This document shows, piece after piece, positions 1 to 8,450 of a DNA stretch of 64,000 nucleotides (positions are counted from its first letter, which is position 1; each line of letters opens with the position of its first letter). Source of the stretch: JBKEBQ01 sp047973225 (GTDB taxonomy: Bacteria; Bacillota_I; Bacilli_A; Erysipelotrichales; Erysipelotrichaceae); NCBI GenBank assembly GCA_047973225.1, contig JBKEBQ010000017.1:15521-79520 (forward strand), in the 5' to 3' direction. Both the position numbers and the translations under genes were made by a program. A model generated the notes under the pieces. The model did not search any database. It had not been told where the DNA came from and was given only the letters and a program-made list of their open reading frames with translations.

Positions 1-1
1 A

Positions 2-685
2 TTTATTGGCTTTACAAGTGGAGGAATTCCGCTTGGAATTACATTTTCTTTTCTGATTTCTTCTCCTATGGTGGATTTGGGAAGCTTTCTTCTTTTGATG
101 AGCATTTTTGGTGTAAAAGTTGCTTTGGTTTATGTTGTGGTTGGTGTTATGATCGCTGTAATTGGAGGCGTGTTAATCGAAAAGATGCACATGGAAAATC
201 AAGTAGAAACGTTTATTCAAAATGCAAAACGTATAGAGATGGATGATGTATCCTTGACACGGAAAGAAAGATTAATGTTTGCACAAGAGCAAGTAGTTGA
301 TACGTTCAAGAAAATTTTTCCTTATATTTTGGTTGGAGTGGGAATTGGTGCTGTAATTCACAATTGGATACCAAAAAGTATAGTAACTGAATTACTTGGA
401 AGCAAGAATCCCTTTGGCGTTATAGTAGCGACACTTTTCGCAGTTCCCATATATGCTGATATTTTTGCTACAATTCCCATTGCAGAGGCACTCCTTACAA
501 AAGGGGCGATGATAGGGACGGTTTTAAGTTTTATGATGGCTGTGACTACGTTATCTTTACCATCTTTAATTATGTTAAGAAAAGTTGTTAAGCCAAAGCT
601 ATTCATCGTTTTTATTGGAATTTGTATCATTGGTATTATGTTTGTTGGTTATTTGTTTAATATATTTCAGTATGTATTCATATAG
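2..685 (+). CDS. ArsP/YraQ-type permease (DUF318), 5' truncated by window edge
   Basis: Integral membrane permease, C-terminal 227 residues; the reading frame is open from base 2 and the true start lies before the window. Near the edge it reads GIPLGITFSFLISSP, a motif typical of the DUF318/YraQ permeases, which include the organoarsenical exporter ArsP. Several hydrophobic segments flank a charged cytoplasmic loop (about residues 60-90), and a second glycine-rich segment, AVPIYADIFATIPI, repeats the family motif. A thioredoxin-like gene starts 12 bases downstream and arsC follows, the usual neighbours of such permeases in Clostridia-like bacteria. Export of arsenicals is inferred from family and context; another thiol-reactive substrate is possible. 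Confidence 0.8.
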   Translation, partial: FIGFTSGGIPLGITFSFLISSPMVDLGSFLLLMSIFGVKVALVYVVVGVMIAVIGGVLIEKMHMENQVETFIQNAKRIEMDDVSLTRKERLMFAQEQVVDTFKKIFPYILVGVGIGAVIHNWIPKSIVTELLGSKNPFGVIVATLFAVPIYADIFATIPIAEALLTKGAMIGTVLSFMMAVTTLSLPSLIMLRKVVKPKLFIVFIGICIIGIMFVGYLFNIFQYVFI

Positions 686-697
686 GAGGATATAAAT

Positions 698-1042
698 ATG
701 GTATTTTTTAGAAAGAAAAAAGCAGAAAACGAAAAAAAACATTGCGGTATTGGGGGTGCACACACAAAAAAAATAGGTGATAAAAAGCACCAGCAAAAAG
801 TTGAAATAAAGATATTGGGTTCAGGTTGCATGAAATGCAATGAACTTGAAAAAATTACCAAGATCGCACTTTTAGAGCTTAAAATGAGTGCAGAAATTGA
901 GCATATAAGTGATTTTTCCCAAATTGCAGCATATGGCGTTATGAAAACACCGGCACTTGTTATTGATGGTAGAGTGGTGAGTTATCAAAAACGGCTAAAA
1001 ATACAAGATATTACGGATATCCTTAGAAAAGAAAGAGGTTAA
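698..1042 (+). CDS. Thioredoxin/glutaredoxin-like small protein (TM0996/MTH895 family)
   Basis: A 114-residue protein with a lysine-rich N-terminal extension of about 35 residues that contains an isolated CG pair, followed by a thioredoxin-like fold. The redox motif is GSGCMKCNEL (CxxC) near residue 45, and a cis-proline-like MKTPALVIDG follows near residue 85, both expected for the redox-disulfide protein 2 family. AGGAGG lies 8-10 bases before the ATG. It sits between an ArsP-like permease and arsC with almost no spacing, so it is probably co-transcribed and may handle thiol-bound arsenic or reduce the reductase. That role is inferred; the fold assignment is firm. Confidence 0.8.
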   Translation: MVFFRKKKAENEKKHCGIGGAHTKKIGDKKHQQKVEIKILGSGCMKCNELEKITKIALLELKMSAEIEHISDFSQIAAYGVMKTPALVIDGRVVSYQKRLKIQDITDILRKERG

Positions 1043-1043
1043 G

Positions 1044-1430
1044 ATGAAACCGAAAGTAGCTTTTGTTTGTGTTCATAATTCTTGTCGCAGTCAAATTGCA
1101 GAAGCCTTTGGAAAAAAATATGCATCTAGCAGGTATGATTTTTATTCAGCAGGAACAAAAACAAAACCACAAATCAATCCAGACGCACTTCGATTAATGA
1201 AAAAATTGTACGATATTGATATGGAAAAAACACAAAACAGCTAAACCTTTGCGCAGATACCTAAGCCAGATATTGTAATCTCGATGGGCTGTGATGTAAA
1301 GTGTTTTCATATTGGCAGAGAATTTGATGACAACTGGAGATTAAAAGATCCAACAGGAAAAAATGATGATGATTTCGTGCTGATAATACAAGAAATTAAA
1401 GATAAGATTTTTGATTTGTATAAGAAATAA
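1044..1430 (+). pseudogene. arsC: Arsenate reductase (thioredoxin-type ArsC) with an in-frame stop codon
   Basis: The frame encodes a low-molecular-weight phosphatase-type arsenate reductase. The N-terminus has the P-loop CVHNSCRS (CX5R, nucleophile Cys9), and after the stop the same frame continues with KPDIVISMGCDVKC and GREFDDNW and ends at 1430 (about 128 codons, normal family length). The stop is TAA at 1242-1244, where homologues usually carry a lysine codon (S-K-T), so a single A-to-T change explains it. No base is gained or lost. As written, only a 66-residue N-terminal half without the resolving cysteines would be made. It begins one base after the thioredoxin-like gene's stop. A sequencing error at one base is the alternative. 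Confidence 0.8.
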
Positions 1431-1612
1431 AAAGAAACAATTAATCAATAAAAAAAGGCATAATAAGCTAGGTTGTAAAAGGCTAATAGTTTTTTAGGAA
1501 AAATTTGGTTGGTTTTGACATTTATTTGTGCATATTCACCTATCATTCACAAAGCAATCATATGGTAATCAAAGGAGATGTTGTATAATATAAGAAAAAG
1601 TGAGGAATTTAT

Positions 1613-2287
1613 ATGCCAAAGCTATTGATTGTGGATGACGAAGACAACATTCGTGAAATTATTAAAAAATATGCAAAGTTTGAAGGATATGATTTTGATG
1701 AAGCAAATAATGGTTTGGTTGCTATTGAGAAAGTACAAAATCAAAACAACTTTGATTTGATTATTATGGATGTCATGATGCCAGAGTTGGATGGGTTTAG
1801 TTCATCCAAAGAAATTCGAAAAACTTCAAATGTTCCGATTATTATGCTTTCTGCACGTGGTGAGGAATACGATCGCATTCATGGATTTGATTTAGGGATT
1901 GACGATTATGTGGTAAAACCGTTTTCTCCAAAAGAATTGATGATGCGGATTGCCGCAATTTTGAAGCGAGCAAATCGAGAAGATGAAAAAGAACTTTTTG
2001 TATATCAAGATTTCCAAGTAAATTTTGCAGCTAGAATCGTGAGCATTGCCAATGAAAGAATTGAATTGGCGCCTAAAGAATACGATTTATTGTTTTATCT
2101 TATTCAAAATAAAGATATTGCGCTAACGCGAGAACAACTTATTTCCAAGGTGTGGGGATATGATTTTTTTGGTGATGATCGAACCCTAGATACGCATGTT
2201 AAATTGTTGCGTCGTAAACTCGCTAAGTACCGAGATACAATTACTACATTGAGGGGAGTTGGTTATCGTTTTGAAATTAAAGAATAG
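1613..2287 (+). CDS. OmpR/PhoB-family response regulator
   Basis: A 224-residue two-component regulator. The receiver domain (about 1-120) has the acidic pocket VDDED, the phospho-acceptor Asp53 in IIMDVMMPELDG and the conserved VKPF. The C-terminal winged helix (about 130-222) carries LAPKEYDLL and TLDTHVKLLRRKL, standard for the OmpR class. The start is preceded by GTGAGGAATTT, a modest ribosome binding site. The histidine kinase gene overlaps its 3' end, so the two form one operon. Layout resembles VanR/SivR-like pairs, but the signal is unknown. The adjacent arsenic cassette may be coincidental. Confidence 0.9.
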   Translation: MPKLLIVDDEDNIREIIKKYAKFEGYDFDEANNGLVAIEKVQNQNNFDLIIMDVMMPELDGFSSSKEIRKTSNVPIIMLSARGEEYDRIHGFDLGIDDYVVKPFSPKELMMRIAAILKRANREDEKELFVYQDFQVNFAARIVSIANERIELAPKEYDLLFYLIQNKDIALTREQLISKVWGYDFFGDDRTLDTHVKLLRRKLAKYRDTITTLRGVGYRFEIKE

Positions 2288-3731
2288 TTTAAGAAAAAAG
2301 ATATTTATATATATTATTGGATTTGCCGCAATTATTTTAGCTGTATTGTGGCTTTTTCAAGTTGCTTTCTTAGACGATTTTTACAAAATGATAAAAACCA
2401 AACAGGTAAAAGGCGCTGCTGAAGAAATAACTAAATACATTAGTGATGATGAACTCTATAGCTATATTGATAATATTGGCAAAGAAACAGATTATTGTGT
2501 ACAAATCTATACAGGATACGGAAAGAAATTAACAGAGAGTGGAATTAGCAATACGGAGAATCAAAACATTTGCGGAATTGATCTTAGTAATCCGGTTGAA
2601 CGTAAAGCAAAAATGGAATTGTTGTTACAAAAGGCAATTGATAATAATGGAGAGATTACAGAAACACAAGAAAATGCTTTTAAAAATATAGCAATTTCCG
2701 ATGAAGACAATTATAAATTTGAAGGAATTACAGTTGGTAGACTGATTTCTAACGATGATGGACAATCTTTTTTTGTGGTTGTGAATTCACGAATTACACC
2801 GGTAAACGAAACGGTGAAAACATTACAAAAACAACTATTATATATATCCATTTTTGTGTTTATATTAACTGCCATTGTTGCTGTTGTGGTAGCAAATCGC
2901 ATTGCTAATCCCATTCGCAAAATTAATGCACAAGCCAAAAACTTGGCGAGCGGAAAAAAGGATATCCATTTTGACGGAAAAGGATATATTGAAATCGAAG
3001 AATTGAATGATACTTTAAATTATGCAGTTGCAGAGTTGAGTAAGGTAGAAACAATGCGAAATGAATTGGTTGCTAATATGTCTCACGATTTACGTACGCC
3101 TTTAACGATGATTATGGGATATGGCGAAGCAATGCGAGATATTCCCGAAGAAAAAACCCCTGAAAATATTCAGGTCATTATTGATGAAGCACAAAGAATG
3201 AGTGATTTGGTCAATAATATTTTAGATTTGTCAAAACTGCAAGCGGAAATTGAAGAACTGCATATAACCAGCTTCAATTTAACGGGGCAAATTCGCTCAA
3301 TTATCGATCGATTCATGACTTTGTTAGAAAAGGACAAATATTGTTTAGATTTTCAATATGATAAAGATGTTTATGTAGAGGCTGATGCACTGAAGATTTC
3401 CCAGGTAATATATAACATTATGGGTAATGCTATTCATTATACCGGAGAGGATCATAGAATAATGATTCGTCAGATTGTTGAAAATCAAGAAGTTACGATT
3501 GAAATTGAAGATACAGGGAAAGGTATCAAAGAAGAAGATTTACCTTATGTTTGGGATCGTTATTATAAACTAAAAAACAAACATACTCGACAACAAATTG
3601 GAACGGGATTGGGGTTGAGTATTGTAAGAGGCGTTTTAGAGTTGCATAAGGCAAGCTATGGTGTGAAAAGTGTTGTCGGAAAAGGCGCAATATTTTATTT
3701 TCGATTAATATTGCAGGATAAAAAGGAATAA
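2271..3731 (+). CDS. Membrane sensor histidine kinase
   Basis: Partner of the preceding response regulator. Two membrane segments (about 8-28 and 190-210) bracket an extracytoplasmic sensor of about 160 residues. Then come a HAMP linker, a HisKA domain with the phospho-acceptor histidine in MSHDLRTPLTM (about residue 272) and an HATPase_c domain with N-box NIMGNAIHYT, G1 DTGKGI and G2 GTGLGLSI. I chose the TTG at 2271 because GGGGAG lies about 12 bases upstream; a TTG at 2259 in the same frame is possible. The gene overlaps the regulator by 17 bases. The sensor sequence gives no clue to the ligand that I can recognise. Confidence 0.88.
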   Translation: MKLKNSLRKKIFIYIIGFAAIILAVLWLFQVAFLDDFYKMIKTKQVKGAAEEITKYISDDELYSYIDNIGKETDYCVQIYTGYGKKLTESGISNTENQNICGIDLSNPVERKAKMELLLQKAIDNNGEITETQENAFKNIAISDEDNYKFEGITVGRLISNDDGQSFFVVVNSRITPVNETVKTLQKQLLYISIFVFILTAIVAVVVANRIANPIRKINAQAKNLASGKKDIHFDGKGYIEIEELNDTLNYAVAELSKVETMRNELVANMSHDLRTPLTMIMGYGEAMRDIPEEKTPENIQVIIDEAQRMSDLVNNILDLSKLQAEIEELHITSFNLTGQIRSIIDRFMTLLEKDKYCLDFQYDKDVYVEADALKISQVIYNIMGNAIHYTGEDHRIMIRQIVENQEVTIEIEDTGKGIKEEDLPYVWDRYYKLKNKHTRQQIGTGLGLSIVRGVLELHKASYGVKSVVGKGAIFYFRLILQDKKE

Positions 3732-3784
3732 GGGTTTTTGAAAATGGGTATCTTGAGAAGATGTTTATGTGTAAAAGAATTATA

Positions 3785-3793
3785 TGCTATACT
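3785..3793 (+). promoter_or_regulatory. Extended -10 promoter giving a leaderless rnmV transcript
   Basis: TGCTATACT (TGn plus TATACT) ends six bases before the rnmV ATG at 3800. Transcription normally starts about seven bases after the hexamer, so the mRNA would begin at or next to the A of ATG. No ribosome binding site is present upstream. A good -35 is not visible, as is common with extended -10 promoters. Confidence 0.6.
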
Positions 3794-3799
3794 TACGTT

Positions 3800-4360
3800 A
3801 TGAAATTAAAAGAGGTTATTGTTGTTGAAGGGAAAAACGATACATTAAAACTGCAACGTTTTTTTGACGTGGACACGGTTGAAACCCACGGCTTAGGCAT
3901 CAAAGAAGCAGGACTACAACAATTAAAAGAGTTGCATGAAAAACGGGGGTTGATACTATTTCTTGATCCTGATAGTGCGGGAAATCGGATTCGTCAAAGA
4001 ATCAATGACTATATTCCTGGAGTAAAAAATGCTTTCATTGACAAACATAAAGCAAGAACAAACAAGAAGGTAGGAATTGAGCATGCCAATCAAAAGGACT
4101 TAGAAGAGGCACTAAACAATGTTATTTGTTATGGTGCAAAGCTCAAAATTAGTTTAACTTATGAAGCATATGTATCGTTTGGATTTAGTGGCAAAAAAAA
4201 TGCTAAGGCATTACGAGCATATGTAGGTAATCAGCTGTTTTTGGGAGAGTGCAATGCAAAAACACTATACAAACGTTTATGTATGTTTCAGGTGGATAAG
4301 GAAACCCTCACGCAAATAGTAAAGGAGTTTTATGAACAAAATTATTGCAAATCCGAGTAA
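3800..4360 (+). CDS. rnmV: Ribonuclease M5
   Basis: TOPRIM-domain ribonuclease that matures the 5' and 3' ends of 5S rRNA precursor. The protein starts MKLKEVIVVEGKND, the family's TOPRIM glutamate motif, and has LILFLDPDSAGNRIR, the DxD motif near residue 50. Length is 186 residues from the ATG at 3800, which matches the family start; an upstream in-frame ATG at 3761 would add residues absent from homologues. It overlaps rsmA by 29 bases, and rnmV-rsmA(ksgA)-ispE is a familiar Firmicutes order, linking rRNA maturation and modification. Confidence 0.93.
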   Translation: MKLKEVIVVEGKNDTLKLQRFFDVDTVETHGLGIKEAGLQQLKELHEKRGLILFLDPDSAGNRIRQRINDYIPGVKNAFIDKHKARTNKKVGIEHANQKDLEEALNNVICYGAKLKISLTYEAYVSFGFSGKKNAKALRAYVGNQLFLGECNAKTLYKRLCMFQVDKETLTQIVKEFYEQNYCKSE

Positions 4361-5168
4361 TACCAAAGCAGTTTTAGAAGCATATAATTTGTATGCTAAA
4401 AAAAATTATGGGCAAAATTTTTTAGTAGAGGTTGGGATTGTTGATAAAATTGCGCGTAAGTCTATTCCCAATAAGCAAACAACAGTTATAGAAATAGGTC
4501 CAGGAATTGGAGCGTTAACACAATGTTTAGCAAACTATGCAAAGCAGGTTGTTGCCTTTGAGATTGATGAACGTTTACTTCCCGTTTTGAAAGATACCTT
4601 ATCAGATAAAGATAATGTTGAAATTCTTCATCAAAATTTTTTGGAGGTTGATTTAGAGCGTTTTTGCCATGCCTATGAAAACTTGGTAGTAGCAGCAAAT
4701 TTACCATATTATATAACAACACCACTTCTTTTTAAGATTTTTGAAAGTAAGACACCAATCACACAAATTACAGCCATGATGCAAAAAGAAGTTGCGGATC
4801 GTTTTGGTGCAAAAGTAAATACCAAAAATTATAATGCTTTAAGTATTATTGCTCAATATCATTATGATATTAAGATAATTATGAAAGTGCCAGCGAGTGT
4901 TTTTAATCCACGACCTAAAGTCGATAGTGCGGTTGTTCAATTCATCTATAAAGAAAATCATTTGGTAGATAATGAGCAGGCTTTTTTTAAGCTTATAAAG
5001 GGTTGTTTTAAACAAAGAAGAAAAACGATGTTAAATAATTTAGGGGAATATCTTCAAGATAAACAACGGGCAAAAGAAGCATTAGAAAAAGCTAAAATTG
5101 AGCATAATTACCGAGCAGAAAGTTTAGAAGTAGAGCGTTTTGCGGCTTTGTTTGAGGCAATGCAATGA
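4332..5168 (+). CDS. rsmA: 16S rRNA dimethyladenosine transferase
   Basis: SAM-dependent enzyme (KsgA) that dimethylates two adjacent adenines in helix 45 of 16S rRNA, a late checkpoint in 30S assembly. The 278 residues contain the QNFL start motif, the SAM motif VIEIGPGIGALT near residue 53, FEIDERL, and the catalytic NLPYYITTPLLFK near residue 122. The C-terminal domain (FKQRRKTMLNNL) is intact. AAGGAG lies before the ATG at 4332 inside the rnmV coding sequence, and the 3' end overlaps ispE by four bases, so translation of the three genes is probably coupled. Confidence 0.95.
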   Translation: MNKIIANPSNTKAVLEAYNLYAKKNYGQNFLVEVGIVDKIARKSIPNKQTTVIEIGPGIGALTQCLANYAKQVVAFEIDERLLPVLKDTLSDKDNVEILHQNFLEVDLERFCHAYENLVVAANLPYYITTPLLFKIFESKTPITQITAMMQKEVADRFGAKVNTKNYNALSIIAQYHYDIKIIMKVPASVFNPRPKVDSAVVQFIYKENHLVDNEQAFFKLIKGCFKQRRKTMLNNLGEYLQDKQRAKEALEKAKIEHNYRAESLEVERFAALFEAMQ

Positions 5169-5995
5169 AGTTACAAGCAATGGCAAAGATAAATTTAGCA
5201 CTGGATGTTGTGCAACGTCGTTTGGATGGATATCATGAATTAGACATGATTATGGCACCCATTTCATTATATGATGAAATTACTATTACCCTTCATGAAA
5301 GCGATGTCTTTACATGCAGTGATCCAACGTTAAAAATGGATGCGCATAATACAGTATGTAAAGCGGTTGATATATGTAGAGAAAGGTATTCTTTAAGGGA
5401 ACATTTTGCGATTCATGTTGAAAAAAAAATCCCTATGCAAGCGGGTTTAGCAGGAGGAAGTGCGGATGCAGCAGCAGTTATAAAAGGCATCAATCAGCTA
5501 TGCAATTTGAATCTTAATCTTGAAGAGTTGATACAAATAGCTGTTCAAGTAGGGGCTGATGTTCCATTTTGTCTAGTTCAGAAAGTGGCAAGAGTAAAAG
5601 GAATTGGTGAAAAAATTGAAGTTCTTTCATTACAAAAGCAATATTATGCATTGCTTGTCAAACCTGTTGGTGGAGTTTCGACAAAAGCATGTTTTGAAGG
5701 TATTGATTTTACAAGTTGTACACACCCTCCATTAGATAAAATTGCATCGTGTATCATGAAGCAAGAGTATTTCACAAACTTGTTGGATAATACGCTTGAA
5801 CAAAGTGCATTTAAACTTAATAAGGATATTAAAAACATAAAAGATATATTGGAAGGTTTTGATTTTGAAAAGGTATTGATGTCAGGAAGCGGATCTAGTG
5901 TGTTTGGATTAACCACATCCGCAACGTATGCTAAAAAAATTCACTATAAATTAAAAAATCAATTTTCGTTTATTGAAGTAGTCAAGATACTTTGA
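5165..5995 (+). CDS. ispE: 4-diphosphocytidyl-2-C-methyl-D-erythritol kinase
   Basis: GHMP-family kinase that phosphorylates CDP-methylerythritol in the MEP route to isoprenoids. The 276-residue protein has the substrate motif AKINLALDV at its start, the ATP-binding PMQAGLAGGSADAAA near residue 92 and the C-terminal MSGSGSSVFGL near residue 240. It overlaps the end of rsmA by four bases and has no separate promoter that I can see. The pathway's cytidylyltransferase gene, ispD, lies separately at 22785. Nothing is missing from the catalytic motifs. Confidence 0.94.
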   Translation: MKLQAMAKINLALDVVQRRLDGYHELDMIMAPISLYDEITITLHESDVFTCSDPTLKMDAHNTVCKAVDICRERYSLREHFAIHVEKKIPMQAGLAGGSADAAAVIKGINQLCNLNLNLEELIQIAVQVGADVPFCLVQKVARVKGIGEKIEVLSLQKQYYALLVKPVGGVSTKACFEGIDFTSCTHPPLDKIASCIMKQEYFTNLLDNTLEQSAFKLNKDIKNIKDILEGFDFEKVLMSGSGSSVFGLTTSATYAKKIHYKLKNQFSFIEVVKIL

Positions 5996-6190
5996 AACGA
6001 TAGATGTGAACAAAAAAAACAACCAGTATATTTTTCATTATTTTAAAAAGAATGTATCAAAGAAATATTAGAAATCATTTTCAATAAATGAGCGAAGATG
6101 AAATCTATGTAATTTATTGTTAATGTCATGAACGGACTTTTGACTTACAAACCACAGAATGTTAAGTACCAATATTTTCTTTATTAAAAA

Positions 6191-6238
6191 AAATGACACC
6201 AAGAGCTATTTTTAAGTTTCTATGGTGTCATTTTTTTG
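6191..6238. terminator. Bidirectional terminator between ispE and the TauE/SafE gene
   Basis: Arms AAATGACACCA (6191-6201) and TGGTGTCATTT (6223-6233) are perfectly complementary, with an A run on the left and a T run on the right, so it can stop both converging transcripts. It is the only clear feature in the gene-free stretch 5996-6376; the rest is AT-rich and I see no other gene or repeat in it. Confidence 0.8.
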
Positions 6239-6376
6239 ACAAATTTTTTATTTTGGTAGTAAGAAATTCAATAGCGAAAGAGGAAGCATACCCTATCTCT
6301 TTCTAGTTGTATGATATAGAAAACGCACCTGCTTAGCTTTTCTAAGTGTAAGAGGCGATTGATAAAGAGTTTCTTT

Positions 6377-7147
6377 TTAGAAGTACTTCATGATAATCAT
6401 GAAGATTCCTAAACCTGAAAGCACATAACCGGTTATTCGATTGAGAGTTTCAGGAGTTGCTTTATTGGCAAAGCGAGAAGCAATTTGCGCACCTACAAGC
6501 GTAAAGAAGATACATAGACTAAGAATGGTTACATCAGGAATTTCTCCGTCTACAGCAAAGTGGGAAACAGCGCCTGTGAATGCTGTAAAAGACATAATAA
6601 AGACACTTGTTCCAACAGCTTTTTTCAAATCATAATTTAAAATGCTTGTCAGAATGAGTAAGAGCATCATGCCTCCACCAGCACCAATGAAACCACAAAT
6701 AAACCCAACAATTGCGCCAAAAAATAAAGATTTAAAAAGCATTTCTTGACGTGTTTGGTTTTTCTCTTTCGTTGGATTTGGTTTGGTAGGTTTTACAATA
6801 AATTTAATACCAATAAACAATGTCATAAAAACTGAGAAACCACCTAATGCTGCATTGGGCACAAGCGAAGCGGTGTAAGTACCAACGATAGTAAAGACAA
6901 GGACAGCTGCTAATAACACTAAGCCATTTTTAATATCTATGTTTTTATTTTTTCCATAGGTATATGCAGAGATTGCAGAAGCTAAAACATCAGAAGATAA
7001 AGCGACACCTACAGCATCAAAAGCATCCATATCTAAAAATGTAATTAACATCGGGGTAATAACCGCTGCAGCGGATAAACCTGCCAAGCCCGTTCCTATT
7101 CCAGCGCCAAGCCCTGCAATCATGCAGACAACTATTGTAATTATCAT
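6377..7147 (-). CDS. TauE/SafE-family sulfite/sulfonate exporter-like permease
   Basis: A 256-residue membrane protein with about eight hydrophobic segments. The first repeat begins AGLGAGIGTGLAGLSAA and the second contains GFICGFIGAGGGMMLLL, the glycine-rich signatures of TauE/SafE (DUF81) permeases. The start at 7147 follows GGAGGT on the minus strand; a longer TTG frame exists but lacks support. The usual substrates are small organosulfur or oxyanion compounds, but substrate cannot be told from sequence. It stands alone, convergent with ispE, and is divergently placed from the ABC operon at 7470. Confidence 0.85.
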   Translation of the reverse strand: MIITIVVCMIAGLGAGIGTGLAGLSAAAVITPMLITFLDMDAFDAVGVALSSDVLASAISAYTYGKNKNIDIKNGLVLLAAVLVFTIVGTYTASLVPNAALGGFSVFMTLFIGIKFIVKPTKPNPTKEKNQTRQEMLFKSLFFGAIVGFICGFIGAGGGMMLLLILTSILNYDLKKAVGTSVFIMSFTAFTGAVSHFAVDGEIPDVTILSLCIFFTLVGAQIASRFANKATPETLNRITGYVLSGLGIFMIIMKYF

Positions 7148-7418
7148 TTGTATTACCTCCATTTTGTATAAGTAATTGGTATACAGTATATCATACTTAT
7201 GCAAAGTAAACCATCCTGTATCACAAGTATAAGGTCATCTATAGATATCACTGTTTTAGAAGATAATTTTTTTCAGATATAAAAAGTCAATATAAAAAGG
7301 TTAGATATTTTGGATAAATAAAGAGAGAAAGGACGATAAAAATAAAAAGTAAAATTACATCAAAACCAGTAAAATATCTATCGTTTTGAACGATTGCACG
7401 ACTTTATCAAACAAAAAC

Positions 7419-7453
7419 GTTCAATTGTGATAAAAGTTGTGCTACAATTGAAC
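7419..7453 (+). promoter_or_regulatory. Palindromic operator overlapping the promoter of the 7470 ABC operon
   Basis: GTTCAATTGT (7419-7428) and ACAATTGAAC (7444-7453) form a perfect 10-base inverted repeat with a 15-base spacer. The right arm overlaps an extended -10 (TGC plus TACAAT, 7440-7448) and the left arm covers the -35 position. A third half-site, TTGAAC, lies at 7386-7391. Binding of a dimeric regulator here would block RNA polymerase. The likely regulator is unknown; the HTH domain of the operon's last gene is one candidate. Confidence 0.6.
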
Positions 7454-7469
7454 AGTTAAAGGAGAGGTT

Positions 7470-8450
7470 ATGAAGAAAATAGTAATTGGATTGCTTGTGG
7501 TTACCTTATTTTTATTAACAACTATGATTCAGGATGAAAAAGATTCTATCATCATTTATTCATCGTTGGAACAATTTCGTGGAGATGCAATGCAAGAGGC
7601 GTTGAATAAAGAATTTCCAGAGAAAGATATTCGCGTCATGTATATATCAACAGCAAAATCAGCTTCAAAAATAAGTGTTGAAAAAGATAAAAATGATGCT
7701 GATATTGTTGCTGCTTTAGAAAGTTCTTATTTAATTAAGGTGGAAGAGCAATTGGCTGATATTGAAGGAATATCAAAATTAAATTATGTGGATGGACTAA
7801 CGCTAGAAGATAACAACAATCGCTTTGTGACATGGGAAAGGCAGGCAGGAGCTTTTGTGATTCGTCAGGAAATTTTAGATAAATATGGGCTTGAAGCGCC
7901 TAAAACATATGATGATCTTCTTGATAAAAAATATAAAGGGTTAATTGCGATGCCGGACCCAAAATCAAGTGGGACAGGATATTTCTTTTACAAAAGTGTA
8001 GTAAATGAACGTGGCGAAGAAGCAGCGTTAACGTATTTTAGAAAATTAGAGAAAAACATAAAACAGTTTACGGAATCAGGATCAGGACCCATGAAGCTAT
8101 TGATTCAAGGAGAAGTGGGCATTGCATTATCATTAACCTTTCAAGGAGTGAATGAAATAAACAACAATATGCCATTTACTATTATTTTTCCAGAAATTGG
8201 TTCCCCATTTTCGATTACAGGTACGGCACTTATGAAGCGAAGTCAAGACAATGAAGATGTTCGTGAAGTATATAGCTATTTAATAAACGAATTTATCAAA
8301 GTGGATAAAGAAAAATTTTCTCCAGAACAAATTTTTGTAGGGCAAATAAATACCATACCCAACTATCCTAAAAATATCCCTTATGCGGATATGCGAGGAA
8401 TTGGGGATATTAAGGAAAAAGAAAGGTTGTTAGGATTATGGGAATTTTAA
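7470..8450 (+). CDS. ABC transporter extracellular substrate-binding protein (FbpA/phosphonate-type)
   Basis: A 326-residue periplasmic-type binding protein of the family that serves ferric ion, spermidine, 2-aminoethylphosphonate and sugar phosphates. The N-terminus is a hydrophobic anchor without a lipobox cysteine, so it is held by an uncleaved or classical signal. It reads SIIIYSSLEQ at the start of the mature fold, and GLIAMPDPKSSGTGYFFY and GEVGIALSLTFQG in the hinge regions. No tyrosine pair typical of iron-binding FbpA is obvious. First gene of an operon with ATPase, permease and a nucleotidyltransferase. The combination suggests a phosphonate or phosphate-ester ligand, but this is inference. 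Confidence 0.8.
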   Translation: MKKIVIGLLVVTLFLLTTMIQDEKDSIIIYSSLEQFRGDAMQEALNKEFPEKDIRVMYISTAKSASKISVEKDKNDADIVAALESSYLIKVEEQLADIEGISKLNYVDGLTLEDNNNRFVTWERQAGAFVIRQEILDKYGLEAPKTYDDLLDKKYKGLIAMPDPKSSGTGYFFYKSVVNERGEEAALTYFRKLEKNIKQFTESGSGPMKLLIQGEVGIALSLTFQGVNEINNNMPFTIIFPEIGSPFSITGTALMKRSQDNEDVREVYSYLINEFIKVDKEKFSPEQIFVGQINTIPNYPKNIPYADMRGIGDIKEKERLLGLWEF

